A DNA stretch of 20,753 nt from positions 1 to 20,753 of the IMG/VR virus record IMGVR_UViG_3300032202_000009; one strand, written 5' to 3'. How positions within the stretch are numbered: position 1 is the stretch's first letter; each line of letters opens with the position of its first letter. Positions 14,105-20,753 of the stretch are shown in pieces. The position numbers and the translations under genes are program-made. This stretch comes from a virus. The notes below the pieces were generated by a model. That model was not told the origin of the DNA, did not search any database, and saw only the letters and a list, made by a program, of their open reading frames with translations.

Positions 14105-15027
14105 GAACCAACGTAGAAGAAGACATCAAGGCCCGCAGGTTCAACGAAACCAAAGACGGCGGGACCTATACATCTAATTGGATCATCAAGGGCACCAGCA
14201 ACCCGCTAGAAGCTCAGGCGTTGATCGGGGCAGATAAGCAGTTCGGTTCCCAATTGATTCTGGAGGGCATTCAATACCCCCTCTTCATTTCCGCCCGGAA
14301 CTTTGAAGAGGTCGAAGGGCTGGACCAGAAACAGAAGCCTTTCCGGTTCGTCAAAGCCACGTTGACCTATACGCGCCCCCTGCAGGAAGACCCCCCGGAC
14401 GCGGAGCCCAATAAGGCAACATGGCGCATCACCACAACGGGCGTTGTCGCCCATATCGAAACGCCGATTGAGGGCACTACCCAACAGTTTTTCCCCAACC
14501 TCCCCACGACCTACGCGGGGCAAGCCATCGGCCTAGCGGCGGACGGCGGGGTCAACGGGGTGGATGTTCTCCGGCCCCGGGTTGGCCTTGTGATTCAACA
14601 CTGGCTCCCGGTGCAGGCAGTAACCCAACGGTTTATGGATGACATCCAGAAACTTGCCGGGCATATCAATAAATCCTCTTTCCGCGGTCCTTGGGGCCGG
14701 TGGCGAAAGTCGGAAGCGCTTTATGAAGGCGCGGAAGTCGGGGCCATCAATGACGACTTGATTGAAATAACCCATAGCTTCACCCGCTCTTTCAACGCCC
14801 GGAACCTGGAGATCAAAACCCAAGCGGTCAAGGGCGGGAAAATCTCCATCCCCTTCAAGGGGGGCCATCAGTATTTCTGGAGCCGTATCCGGGATGGCGT
14901 AGAGACCGGAGACCCGACCAAACCCCTGAAGAGTGAAATCATCTCCGCGCACATTGCGGACGTTTACCCCTCTTTGGATTTTGACGTTCTGCAGTTGCCG
15001 TCCGATTTTGTAGGGGGGCAACTTTGA
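14101..15027 (+). CDS. Probable distal tail / baseplate protein
   Basis: This 308-residue protein directly follows the tape measure, overlapping it as ATGA. In siphophages this place is held by the distal tail protein or an equivalent hub component. The sequence is beta-rich with an early SNWIIKGTSNPLEAQALIG segment, LEGIQYPLFISARNFEEVEG, and a mid-region NKATWRITTTGVVAHIETP followed by a longer insertion and FKGGHQYFWSRIRDGV near the end. The C-terminus has HIADVYPSLDFDVLQLPSDF. I cannot match it to a named Dit family. Function is inferred from position. Confidence 0.6.
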   Translation: MRTNVEEDIKARRFNETKDGGTYTSNWIIKGTSNPLEAQALIGADKQFGSQLILEGIQYPLFISARNFEEVEGLDQKQKPFRFVKATLTYTRPLQEDPPDAEPNKATWRITTTGVVAHIETPIEGTTQQFFPNLPTTYAGQAIGLAADGGVNGVDVLRPRVGLVIQHWLPVQAVTQRFMDDIQKLAGHINKSSFRGPWGRWRKSEALYEGAEVGAINDDLIEITHSFTRSFNARNLEIKTQAVKGGKISIPFKGGHQYFWSRIRDGVETGDPTKPLKSEIISAHIADVYPSLDFDVLQLPSDFVGGQL

Positions 15028-16232
15028 CGCTTCCTCCCCGGGCCTTCCAGGGTCAACGCCTCAGCGCAGCGTACCTGAACCAGTTGATTGACTTTGTCAG
15101 GCGCAATGAAACGATCAGCGGCCAAGGCATAAACGTCAACCGGACAAACTCCGGGACCTATCTTTCTTCCGGGGTCAATACTCAGGTCTCTGTGTTCAAC
15201 GGGGAACGGGTCACGGTGAGCAACACCATGAGCCGCGACATTCCCGCGTATTCGATTGTTGGTATTTCCGAAGTGTCCAACAATGACGACTTGACCTTGA
15301 CGATCACAGACGGCGTCCGCTACCAAGTGGAGGCGGCTACTCCCGAGCAATTGCGCCGGGGGCAGATTGCCCTTGTGGATGAAACCATCGAAGCCGATAA
15401 CGCGGGGAGCGCATGGCTGAATGCTTCCGCGGTGATTACCCGGGTGCGTTTTGAAGCGGACAAGGAAGAGCCGGATTTTGATGACTCCGCGTATCGGTTT
15501 GCCACCATTGATACGTCCTTTGAGGACCAAGAGGACAACCGGTATATCCTGAGACCTACGGCCCGGGGCGGCCCGTTCATCATCGTGGACGTGGAACCGA
15601 AGAAGGAAAAGGGGCAGTCTTGGCGGTGGGCTGTGGTGGCCTTTGCACAGCCACAGCAGGGCGCGGCCCTGTACGCTCCTGCGGTCCCGGCTACGGCGGG
15701 CCAAGTCTTCCAGGTGGGAGAAGTGGTCCGCGTGGTGGGCAGGACCCGGAACGATATCCCCGAGATACAGTTGAACGCGGGCGACTCTGGGACGGATTAT
15801 GAAGTCACGGTAGAAGCGCCCACCAGTGACTCCGACCGGCCCATTGCGGTGGTGGTGGAGCCTATCGAAGTGGTAGACGACAGGCAGCGGGGCCTTGTGG
15901 CCTTGACCGGGGTTGCCTTGGCCCAGATAGATGAAGACGACGACTTTGCCGATCAAGACTTGTTTGATAAGTTCGGGGTGTTGGGTATCCGCTCCGGCAG
16001 TAAAAAACTGTTCAAGCAATTCGGGATGGGCGTGGCTGATCTTCTTTATGAAAACGACAGTTCCTTGTGGGCCTTGGTTCAGTTCCCTCCCAGGAACACT
16101 GGAGCGGTTATTGCAATGTCCACTGCTGAAGAGAGCGGCGGGGAAGTAATGGTCAAGTTTATTGACACGGACGAAACGGTCCGGGGTCCGGAGCATACGG
16201 TTAAGGTGCTCACGGTCCCGCCGTGTGAGTGA
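15024..16232 (+). CDS. Tail-tip structural protein, unknown family
   Basis: This 402-residue protein starts at TTG 15024, overlapping the preceding stop as TTGA with GGGGGG just upstream. The N-terminal motif PPRAFQGQRLSAAYLNQLIDFVRR, followed by GQGINVNRTNSG, looks like an attachment or oligomerisation head of the kind found on phage appendage proteins. The rest is a series of acidic beta-rich domains (VRYQVEAATPEQLRRGQIAL, QVFQVGEVVRVVGRTRNDI, GVALAQIDEDDDFADQ). There is no enzyme signature. It is probably part of the baseplate or tail-tip complex beside the 308-residue protein. Confidence 0.55.
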   Translation: MTLPPRAFQGQRLSAAYLNQLIDFVRRNETISGQGINVNRTNSGTYLSSGVNTQVSVFNGERVTVSNTMSRDIPAYSIVGISEVSNNDDLTLTITDGVRYQVEAATPEQLRRGQIALVDETIEADNAGSAWLNASAVITRVRFEADKEEPDFDDSAYRFATIDTSFEDQEDNRYILRPTARGGPFIIVDVEPKKEKGQSWRWAVVAFAQPQQGAALYAPAVPATAGQVFQVGEVVRVVGRTRNDIPEIQLNAGDSGTDYEVTVEAPTSDSDRPIAVVVEPIEVVDDRQRGLVALTGVALAQIDEDDDFADQDLFDKFGVLGIRSGSKKLFKQFGMGVADLLYENDSSLWALVQFPPRNTGAVIAMSTAEESGGEVMVKFIDTDETVRGPEHTVKVLTVPPCE

Positions 16233-16235
16233 TCA

Positions 16236-16757
16236 ATGGTAAAAATCAGCGATCTACCAGTTGCCGCGGACATCGCCTTGGAAGACCTCTTGGCCAAGGT
16301 GGACGATCCTGCGGGCACCCCCATAACGGAGCGGGCTACGTTCCTGCAGTTGCGGACGCTCTTGGGGCGTCGTCGCTTGATCTTCAATTGGGTGATCAAT
16401 AACGGGCTGGCTGTGGACACGGAAGTTGATGAAGGCCGCCCCGTGCCTTTTGCTTGTGATGTGGTAGGGGTTCGCCTTTTCCGCCGGGCCAACGGCAACA
16501 GCGGGTCGACCATCGTCGATGTGAACAATGCCGCGTCCGGTGCCGCTCCTGTCACTCTCTACACCACACAGGCCAACCGGCCTACCGTGACATCCGCGGC
16601 GGGGGACTGGCAGGTGGTGGAAGCCACGCTTCCCGATATCGTAGCCCTGGCCCAAAACAGTTACTTGACGATGGACGTTGACCAGATCGAAGGCGGCGGC
16701 GGTCCCAACGCGCCACAGGGGCTTGTGGTGCAAGTGGAAGTGGAGGAAACAACCTGA
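16236..16757 (+). CDS. Short appendage protein with fibre-type N-terminus
   Basis: This 173-residue protein has an N-terminus, ISDLPVAADIALEDLLAKVD, then DPAGTPITERATFLQLRTLL, that parallels the start of the 551-residue fibre-like protein (VDDPGGTPTSVKYSFAALKA). This may be a shared virion-anchoring module. A beta-rich C-terminal domain follows (RRRLIFNWVINNGLAVDTEV, VGVRLFRRANGNSGSTIVDV, ending in LVVQVEVEETT). It begins three bases after the preceding stop without a good ribosome-binding site and its stop overlaps the next start as TGATG, so coupling is likely. No receptor-binding or enzymatic motif is visible. Confidence 0.55.
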   Translation: MVKISDLPVAADIALEDLLAKVDDPAGTPITERATFLQLRTLLGRRRLIFNWVINNGLAVDTEVDEGRPVPFACDVVGVRLFRRANGNSGSTIVDVNNAASGAAPVTLYTTQANRPTVTSAAGDWQVVEATLPDIVALAQNSYLTMDVDQIEGGGGPNAPQGLVVQVEVEETT

Positions 16758-17401
16758 TGGCTACCAACGCAACAAAGGCCCGGCTTATCCACAGCGCCAA
16801 CGCCACGCTAGAGACTGGGGGCCATATCCGGTATGAACAAGTCAAGTTCGACTGCACTTCAGGCAGCCCCTACACATGGTCCGCCTCTTGGGCGTACCCG
16901 GTTGACTTGCTCTCCGGTGAAATGTTCGGCGTGGCCAAACCAGACGGAACGGAAGCGGCTGTAACCGGGGATGAATTTTCTTCCTGGGTGGAGGGGGCGG
17001 TAGGCTTTGCAGATGGAGCCGCGGCCGTCAATGATACCGTGATAACCGTAGACGCTTCGGTTGCCTTGGCCTTCGATGTCGGGGATTGCGTCAAGTTCGC
17101 AGGACACGCGACCGTCTACGCGGTGGAGGGAGTGGATGAAGTGGCCAACACCATCACCCTTGCCGGGACAGGACTCGATACCGCTGTGGTCAATGATGAA
17201 TTGATCTATCTGGTTCGCTACTTCATCGGCACCGCGGCCGCGCCGATTCTACTCGGCCCGCTTGTCCGCAGCCACGTATGGGGGCAGGACACCAGCGACA
17301 GCACACAAGTTCCGCCCGGGTTCACCTTCTACATCAAGTACAAAAACAATCAGGGCGCGGACGACAAAACCATCTACGGCCAGTTGGCCTATTTGTACTG
17401 A
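16757..17401 (+). CDS. Beta-rich structural protein, unknown
   Basis: This 214-residue protein starts in a TGATG overlap. It is neutral to acidic and beta-rich: YEQVKFDCTSGSPYTWSASW near the start, a middle domain with VNDTVITVDASVALAFDVGD, CVKFAGHATVYAVEGVDEVA and TITLAGTGL, and a C-terminal VPPGFTFYIKYKNNQGADDK. The middle segment resembles small carbohydrate-binding or fibre beta domains, but not closely enough to name. It is one of the four small proteins between the tail-tip genes and the phospholipase-like and large beta-rich genes; it is probably a virion appendage. Confidence 0.5.
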   Translation: MATNATKARLIHSANATLETGGHIRYEQVKFDCTSGSPYTWSASWAYPVDLLSGEMFGVAKPDGTEAAVTGDEFSSWVEGAVGFADGAAAVNDTVITVDASVALAFDVGDCVKFAGHATVYAVEGVDEVANTITLAGTGLDTAVVNDELIYLVRYFIGTAAAPILLGPLVRSHVWGQDTSDSTQVPPGFTFYIKYKNNQGADDKTIYGQLAYLY

Positions 17402-17408
17402 GGACCTT

Positions 17409-17741
17409 ATGGGCAAGTGGTGGCACAGACTGATTCCCACCTATGGCAACTGGGGCGGCCCCGGCTGGAGCGGCGGCCAGCGGGGCGAACCGGATTTTTC
17501 CGTCAACGCCGTGGATAGTCTGGACCGGTGCTTTTACAATCATGACTGGGAGTACCACGTTTCCAAGTTCGAGGATGAATACCGGAACGCGGACGCCCGT
17601 TTGATTCAGGCCCTCTGGAAATTGGACCCGGACCCCCGGGAATGGTCGCAGCGCCCGCAGTACCGTTTTGAAGCCAAGGTATACCGACAGTTGGCCGTGG
17701 CCGTGTTCAGTGCAGGCAATTGGGTAAAGGACTGGTTCTAG
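17409..17741 (+). CDS. Phospholipase-A2-like protein
   Basis: This 110-residue protein is read from ATG 17409, with GAGGA just upstream; longer in-frame starts lie inside the previous gene. It shows the order of elements of phospholipase A2-like domains: a Tyr-Gly and Gly-rich loop (YGNWGGPGWSGG, residues 12-23) like the Ca2+-binding loop, then LDRCFYNHDWEYH with His45-Asp46 and Tyr49 matching the catalytic HD-x-x-Y, then NADARLIQAL with Asp62 as a possible third residue. A parvovirus-VP1-like or other small phage phospholipase is the best comparison. It lacks the disulfide-rich framework of secreted enzymes and has no signal peptide. Such an enzyme would act on host membranes at entry or lysis. 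Confidence 0.65.
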   Translation: MGKWWHRLIPTYGNWGGPGWSGGQRGEPDFSVNAVDSLDRCFYNHDWEYHVSKFEDEYRNADARLIQALWKLDPDPREWSQRPQYRFEAKVYRQLAVAVFSAGNWVKDWF

Positions 17742-18004
17742 TGCCTTCCTTCGACAGAGACATCAAAGCAGGTCAACCGGGCCTCATGGTGCAAACCGTT
17801 GACGGCTGGCGGTTCTTTGCGCTCTACAGTTGCCCGGACTTCCTGGAGACGGAAGCCGAGGAAACGATTGAAAGCGAAGACGGGGACGGGTTGGCCTTGG
17901 AGGCGGCCACGGATGCCCTTTGGCCCGCGTCCCACCCGGGCCGCATTGCCCAGGTAATCGGGGGCCACATGGGCTACCCGTACTGGGGGTGCGCTGATGC
18001 CTGA
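17741..18004 (+). CDS. Small acidic protein with IGGHMGYPYWGC motif
   Basis: An 87-residue reading starts at GTG 17741, overlapping the TAG of the phospholipase-like gene by one base, with AAAGGA about 10 bases upstream; an in-frame TTG at 17720 would add seven residues. The N-terminus (FDRDIKAGQPGLMVQTVDGW) is unremarkable and the middle is acidic (ETEAEETIESEDGDGL). It ends PGRIAQVIGGHMGYPYWGCADA, a motif that recurs near the start of the next protein. The two genes overlap by eight bases. No family recognised; a virion or assembly role is likely from context. Confidence 0.5.
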   Translation: MPSFDRDIKAGQPGLMVQTVDGWRFFALYSCPDFLETEAEETIESEDGDGLALEAATDALWPASHPGRIAQVIGGHMGYPYWGCADA

Positions 18005-18707
18005 TAAGTTGTTCCCCGAGGACCAGCCCGGGGAAGTCAATCAAGCCATCGGCGGCCACATGGCCATTCCCTCTTGGGGTTGCCCCGGGCCCTGCGGCAT
18101 TCTTGGCCCGCAGGTCTTTACTACGGTCTCCGGGGCCACCGGCACGATCAACTGGGCCAACAACTCTTGGACCCTTCCCGGGCAGAGCGGCTTGCGGCAA
18201 AGTTCCTGCCCGGACAATTACCAGAATGAACGGATCTACGATCCGGATATTGTCGTGGGGGGAGCGCTTGCCAGCCAGACGCAAACCCAAGAGACCTGGA
18301 GCGCGGACCCGACCTTTTCCGAAATTCTGCAACTCAGGGTTCAGACCATCGAAACCCAGGAACGGGTAGGCACCCGGTTCCGGTCTCAGACCGTAACGCA
18401 TGAAATCATTGTAGCGGGCGTGACGGACCGGTTGACCCGGCGGGATGATTACGCCACGCTTCCCGCGCAACCCGGGACCGACCCGCCATACGAACCGCCC
18501 TTTACCGGGGGCCAGTTCCTTGGGACCACCATAATTGAGAACACGGTCAATCTGGGCCTGCTGTCTTTTCCGATATCGGGCGACTGGCTGAACTATAGAA
18601 TCCCGGATTCCTTTTTCACTTCGGTTGTGTTGGCCGGGATCACGTATCAATGGGAACGTGGGGACGCATGGTCCCCGGGGACGCTTGTCGTCCCGCAGGT
18701 AATCTGA
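17997..18707 (+). CDS. Structural protein with shared IGGHM motif, unknown
   Basis: This 236-residue protein starts at ATG 17997 inside the end of the previous gene. Its N-terminus PGEVNQAIGGHMAIPSWGCP echoes the C-terminus of the upstream protein and contains a CPGPCGILGP segment. The body is beta-rich and polar (TVSGATGTINWANNSWTLPG, LQLRVQTIETQERVGTRFRS, SFFTSVVLAGITYQWERGD). No enzymatic signature or signal peptide is seen. It is likely an appendage or tail-associated component; the exact function is unknown. It is followed 11 bases on by the next gene. Confidence 0.5.
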   Translation: MPDKLFPEDQPGEVNQAIGGHMAIPSWGCPGPCGILGPQVFTTVSGATGTINWANNSWTLPGQSGLRQSSCPDNYQNERIYDPDIVVGGALASQTQTQETWSADPTFSEILQLRVQTIETQERVGTRFRSQTVTHEIIVAGVTDRLTRRDDYATLPAQPGTDPPYEPPFTGGQFLGTTIIENTVNLGLLSFPISGDWLNYRIPDSFFTSVVLAGITYQWERGDAWSPGTLVVPQVI

Positions 18708-18718
18708 AAGGTTGAACA

Positions 18719-19975
18719 ATGGCCCTCATTCGATGGGAAGGCAAAGCGCCCGCCGTGGCGCAAGTGGACACGGGAAGCGTTGACACTTTCGACGCGGCCA
18801 CCACGTACACGGTAACGATTGGGGGCCAGTCTGTAAGCGTCCTCGGGGACACGGACGTGGCCACCACTGCGGGCAATCTGGTGACGGCGCTTGAAGCGTC
18901 CGAGATTCCGTACTTCTCGACGGTCGCTTGGGCGAACCCCAGCGGGGGCACCATCACCGGGACCGCCAACGTGCCCGGGTTCCCGTTCTCCGCTACCCTG
19001 TCCACCACGGGCGGGACTGGCACCGTGACGGACTTCTCCAACACCACGGCCAACGCGGGCCCGCTGGTGTGGAATGACGCAAACAACTGGATCGGCGGAG
19101 TCCTGCCCGGCGCTGCGGATGATGTCGTCATTGAAGACGCCTCCGGAGATATCTGGTTCGGGCTGGACCAGATCACGGACGCCCTGGGAATCGTCCAGGT
19201 AATCCGGACCTTCACCGGCAAGATCGGTTTGAACCGGCTGGCCTTTGCTACGGCCGTGGCCGCGGCGGATGACGAGTATCCGGAGTACCGCGCCGATTAC
19301 CTGGAGATCACCGCGGACGAAATCGACTTGGGCCAGCAGACCGGCCCCGGCACCCCGGCAGGCTCCAACCGGATCAAGGTCAACAACGTCAAGGCGGGCG
19401 CTTCGGTGCTTCGCGTCTACGGCACGGCCCCCAGTTCTTCTGAAGCGGGCCTTCCCGCCATCCGCTACCGGGCCAACGATGCCGCGGCGGACGTGATCGT
19501 CTTGGAGGCCCCGGGCGGTTTCGGAATCGGGAAGGACTTTACCGGGGAGACGGCGACGGTCGGGGACATCGACATGAGGTCGGAGTCCTCTTCGGACCGG
19601 GTCTTTGTTGGCCCGGGGGTCACGTACACGACTTACAAACAGGACGGCGGCCAGAACCAGATTGACGCGGCCGCCACCGTGACCAGTGTACGGGCCACCG
19701 GGGGAACGCTTCTCATTTCCGGGAACTTCCAGATTACCACCCTGACAAACGACGGGGCGGAGATCACGGATGACCATATCAACGGGGGCGGGGACGCCGT
19801 CGTGACTGGGAACCTGAACACCGGGACGCTTGACTTGTCCGTCTCTGGTGACGCCCGGACCTACACCACACTGAATCAGGAGGTCGGGAGTACGCTGGTG
19901 CGTGACCCGGCGGTTGTGACGATTACCACATTCAACCTGCCTGCTGATGACATATTCACCTTGGAGTTGACTTGA
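18719..19975 (+). CDS. Large beta-repeat appendage protein
   Basis: This 418-residue protein starts at ATG 18719 with AAAGG nearby. The sequence is dominated by short Thr/Val/Gly strands: TFDAATTYTVTIGGQSVSVL, a TTAGNLVTALEAS helix of the type found in repeated phage/virion modules, WNDANNWIGGVLPGAADDVV, then many strand-turn repeats with TTLTNDGAEITDDHINGGGD and a final ITTFNLPADDIFTLELT. The composition suggests a right-handed beta-helix or stacked-strand appendage. No catalytic residues are evident, so depolymerase activity cannot be claimed. It is the last large gene before the lipoprotein pair. Confidence 0.6.
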   Translation: MALIRWEGKAPAVAQVDTGSVDTFDAATTYTVTIGGQSVSVLGDTDVATTAGNLVTALEASEIPYFSTVAWANPSGGTITGTANVPGFPFSATLSTTGGTGTVTDFSNTTANAGPLVWNDANNWIGGVLPGAADDVVIEDASGDIWFGLDQITDALGIVQVIRTFTGKIGLNRLAFATAVAAADDEYPEYRADYLEITADEIDLGQQTGPGTPAGSNRIKVNNVKAGASVLRVYGTAPSSSEAGLPAIRYRANDAAADVIVLEAPGGFGIGKDFTGETATVGDIDMRSESSSDRVFVGPGVTYTTYKQDGGQNQIDAAATVTSVRATGGTLLISGNFQITTLTNDGAEITDDHINGGGDAVVTGNLNTGTLDLSVSGDARTYTTLNQEVGSTLVRDPAVVTITTFNLPADDIFTLELT

Positions 19976-19988
19976 TAGGAGGATGAAA

Positions 19989-20174
19989 GTGATCCGGACT
20001 CTATTGGTTCTGGCGGCTCTGGTTTTGGTTGGCTGTGAAAGTCGGGAAGACAGTTGCACCGCGCCGAAGTGCAACCCGGCCCCCTTGTGCGGGGCCAACG
20101 AATGCCCGCCGAAGTACACGGCCCGGGAGCTACTGGAAGCAGTGGAGCGGATGGAAACAGGAGAAAGACAATGA
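19989..20174 (+). CDS. Small cysteine-rich lipoprotein
   Basis: A 61-residue product from GTG 19989, or 63 from ATG 19983. AGGAGG (19977-19982) abuts the ATG but lies six bases before the GTG, so ribosome-binding-site spacing favours GTG. The N-terminus is a typical lipoprotein signal (IRTLLVLAALVLVGCESRED, lipobox LVGC), so the mature protein should be anchored by its first Cys in an envelope membrane. Four more Cys follow in the ~46-residue mature part (DSCTAPKCNPAPLCGANECP), then a short helix. An outer-membrane spanin, a superinfection-immunity lipoprotein, or a lysis accessory are all possible. It overlaps the next gene as ATGA. Confidence 0.65.
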   Translation: MIRTLLVLAALVLVGCESREDSCTAPKCNPAPLCGANECPPKYTARELLEAVERMETGERQ

Positions 20175-20722
20175 AGAAGACACAGGCGGTATTTCTGTGC
20201 GGCTGCATGGCCCTGGCCGGTGGCTGCGGTTTTGACTTTGGAGGACAGGCCCCGGGCCAACCCGGAACCCCTCCCCCGGCGGCCGGGGTAGCGGTGGAAA
20301 GTATCAACACCGTTGCAGCAGCAACGGAAGCGGCGGGGCCACAGGCGGACGCCTTGGCCGATAGGCTGAGCGAGTCCACGGCCCGGACTTTGGCTGACAG
20401 GCTGGAGAACGCACAGCGGCGGCTCCAGAACGCTTCAAAGAGCGCGGGGGTAGCTGCCACACTGCCCACACCCGCGAGCGGCCTCCTGGGCGGCGCTAGC
20501 GGCATTCTCGGGGCCTTGTCTGTGGTCTTGGGGGGCGTGGCTGGAATCTTCCGCCGCAGGCAGAAGCGGGCGCAGCAAGCCCTGAAGGTGGTAGCCCGGG
20601 GGGTGGATGAAGCCGGGAGCGCTGGCGAGACGGTGAAGGAAGCCATTGCCGGGATCGCCGGGGCGGCCGGGACTCCCCTCCGGGAACTGGTTACAAGCGA
20701 GGTCAAAGCGGTCAAGCTATGA
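20171..20722 (+). CDS. Lipoprotein with internal membrane segment, unknown
   Basis: This 183-residue protein starts at ATG 20171 in an ATGA overlap. The signal region MKKTQAVFLCGCMALAGGC has lipobox LAGGC with candidate lipidated Cys19. A Pro/Gly-rich linker (QAPGQPGTPPPAAG) leads to a helical, coiled-coil-like part (ALADRLSESTARTLADRLEN) and then a Gly-rich hydrophobic segment (about 104-127, LLGGASGILGALSVVLGGVAG) closed by FRRRQKR. An Ala/Val-rich region follows. A lipid anchor at one end and a membrane span further along recall single-protein (u-type) spanins, although about 55 residues lie after the span, which is long for that class. Alone or with the preceding lipoprotein it may act in the last step of lysis. 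Confidence 0.6.
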   Translation: MKKTQAVFLCGCMALAGGCGFDFGGQAPGQPGTPPPAAGVAVESINTVAAATEAAGPQADALADRLSESTARTLADRLENAQRRLQNASKSAGVAATLPTPASGLLGGASGILGALSVVLGGVAGIFRRRQKRAQQALKVVARGVDEAGSAGETVKEAIAGIAGAAGTPLRELVTSEVKAVKL

Positions 20723-20753
20723 CCGTTCGGAAGCGGGGCCCCTTCGGCAAGGG
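20719..20753 (+). CDS. Start of next gene (partial)
   Basis: ATG 20719 overlaps the previous stop as ATGA, and the frame is open to the right edge: MTVRKRGPFGKG. Too short to identify; it shows that the coupled operon continues beyond the window. Confidence 0.4.
   Translation, partial: MTVRKRGPFGK

Noticed and set aside
14964-16196. 410-codon minus-strand ORF
   Set aside because: Phase-aligned shadow of the 402-residue sense gene, which has conserved-looking N-terminal sequence and a coupled start.
18647-20260. 537-codon minus-strand ORF over the beta-repeat and lipoprotein genes
   Set aside because: Codon-aligned with the 418-residue sense gene; crosses three sense genes with good starts and overlaps; no recognisable domains.
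1-20753. CRISPR arrays, tRNA or rRNA genes, insertion sequences, toxin-antitoxin pairs, retron or defence systems
   Set aside because: Reading both strands revealed no regularly spaced repeats, cloverleaf-like sequence, transposase motifs or defence-type domains; all supported genes fit a phage morphogenesis operon.

Overview
This window is a GC-rich, almost gapless run of about 26 plus-strand genes. It reads as the morphogenesis (head, connector, tail) region of a long, non-contractile-tailed double-stranded DNA phage or prophage. The two lipoprotein signal peptides near the right end suggest a diderm (Gram-negative) host. Several less familiar structural proteins recall families I associate with planctomycete prophages and marine phages, but that is an impression from memory, not evidence in the sequence. 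No integrase, attachment site, tRNA, CRISPR array, insertion sequence or recognisable bacterial gene is visible, so lysogeny cannot be judged.

Layout. At 2-151 is the tail end of a zinc-ribbon protein, followed by a ~100-base gap with a candidate promoter and a palindrome. The head module follows: a small protein in the lambda gpW position (250-444), a lambda-type portal (441-1868), a prohead protease fused to the major capsid protein (1868-3892, with a well-formed internal ribosome-binding site), a terminator, a DUF2190-like decoration protein (3947-4432), a 13-bp hairpin, and a likely head-completion protein (4495-4881). An accessory block (4884-8868) holds two small proteins, two fibre-like proteins, a small protein and a compact group of membrane or very small ORFs.

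The tail module begins with a probable tail terminator (8858-9307) and the tail tube protein (9324-9773). A small zinc-ribbon protein comes next (9802-10011). It is followed by the tail assembly chaperone, whose longer form is evidently made by -1 frameshifting on a T6C6G run (10082-10842), then an HK97-gp10-like protein (10845-11411) and the tape measure protein (11408-14104). Downstream are several unassigned tail-tip, baseplate or appendage proteins (14101-19975), among them a small phospholipase-A2-like protein (17409-17741). Two overlapping lipoprotein genes (19989-20722) and the start of another gene (20719 onward) close the window.

Most gene junctions are ATGA, TGATG, GTGA or TTGA overlaps or lie within a few bases, implying translational coupling along one late operon. 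The larger gaps sit around genes expected to be expressed at high level (capsid, decoration, tail tube, chaperone) and hold strong Shine-Dalgarno sequences and hairpins. The most notable points are the frameshift site, the possible nested capsid/scaffold start inside the protease-capsid fusion, the phospholipase-A2-like gene, and the cluster of tiny overlapping ORFs between the fibre-like genes and the tail genes.
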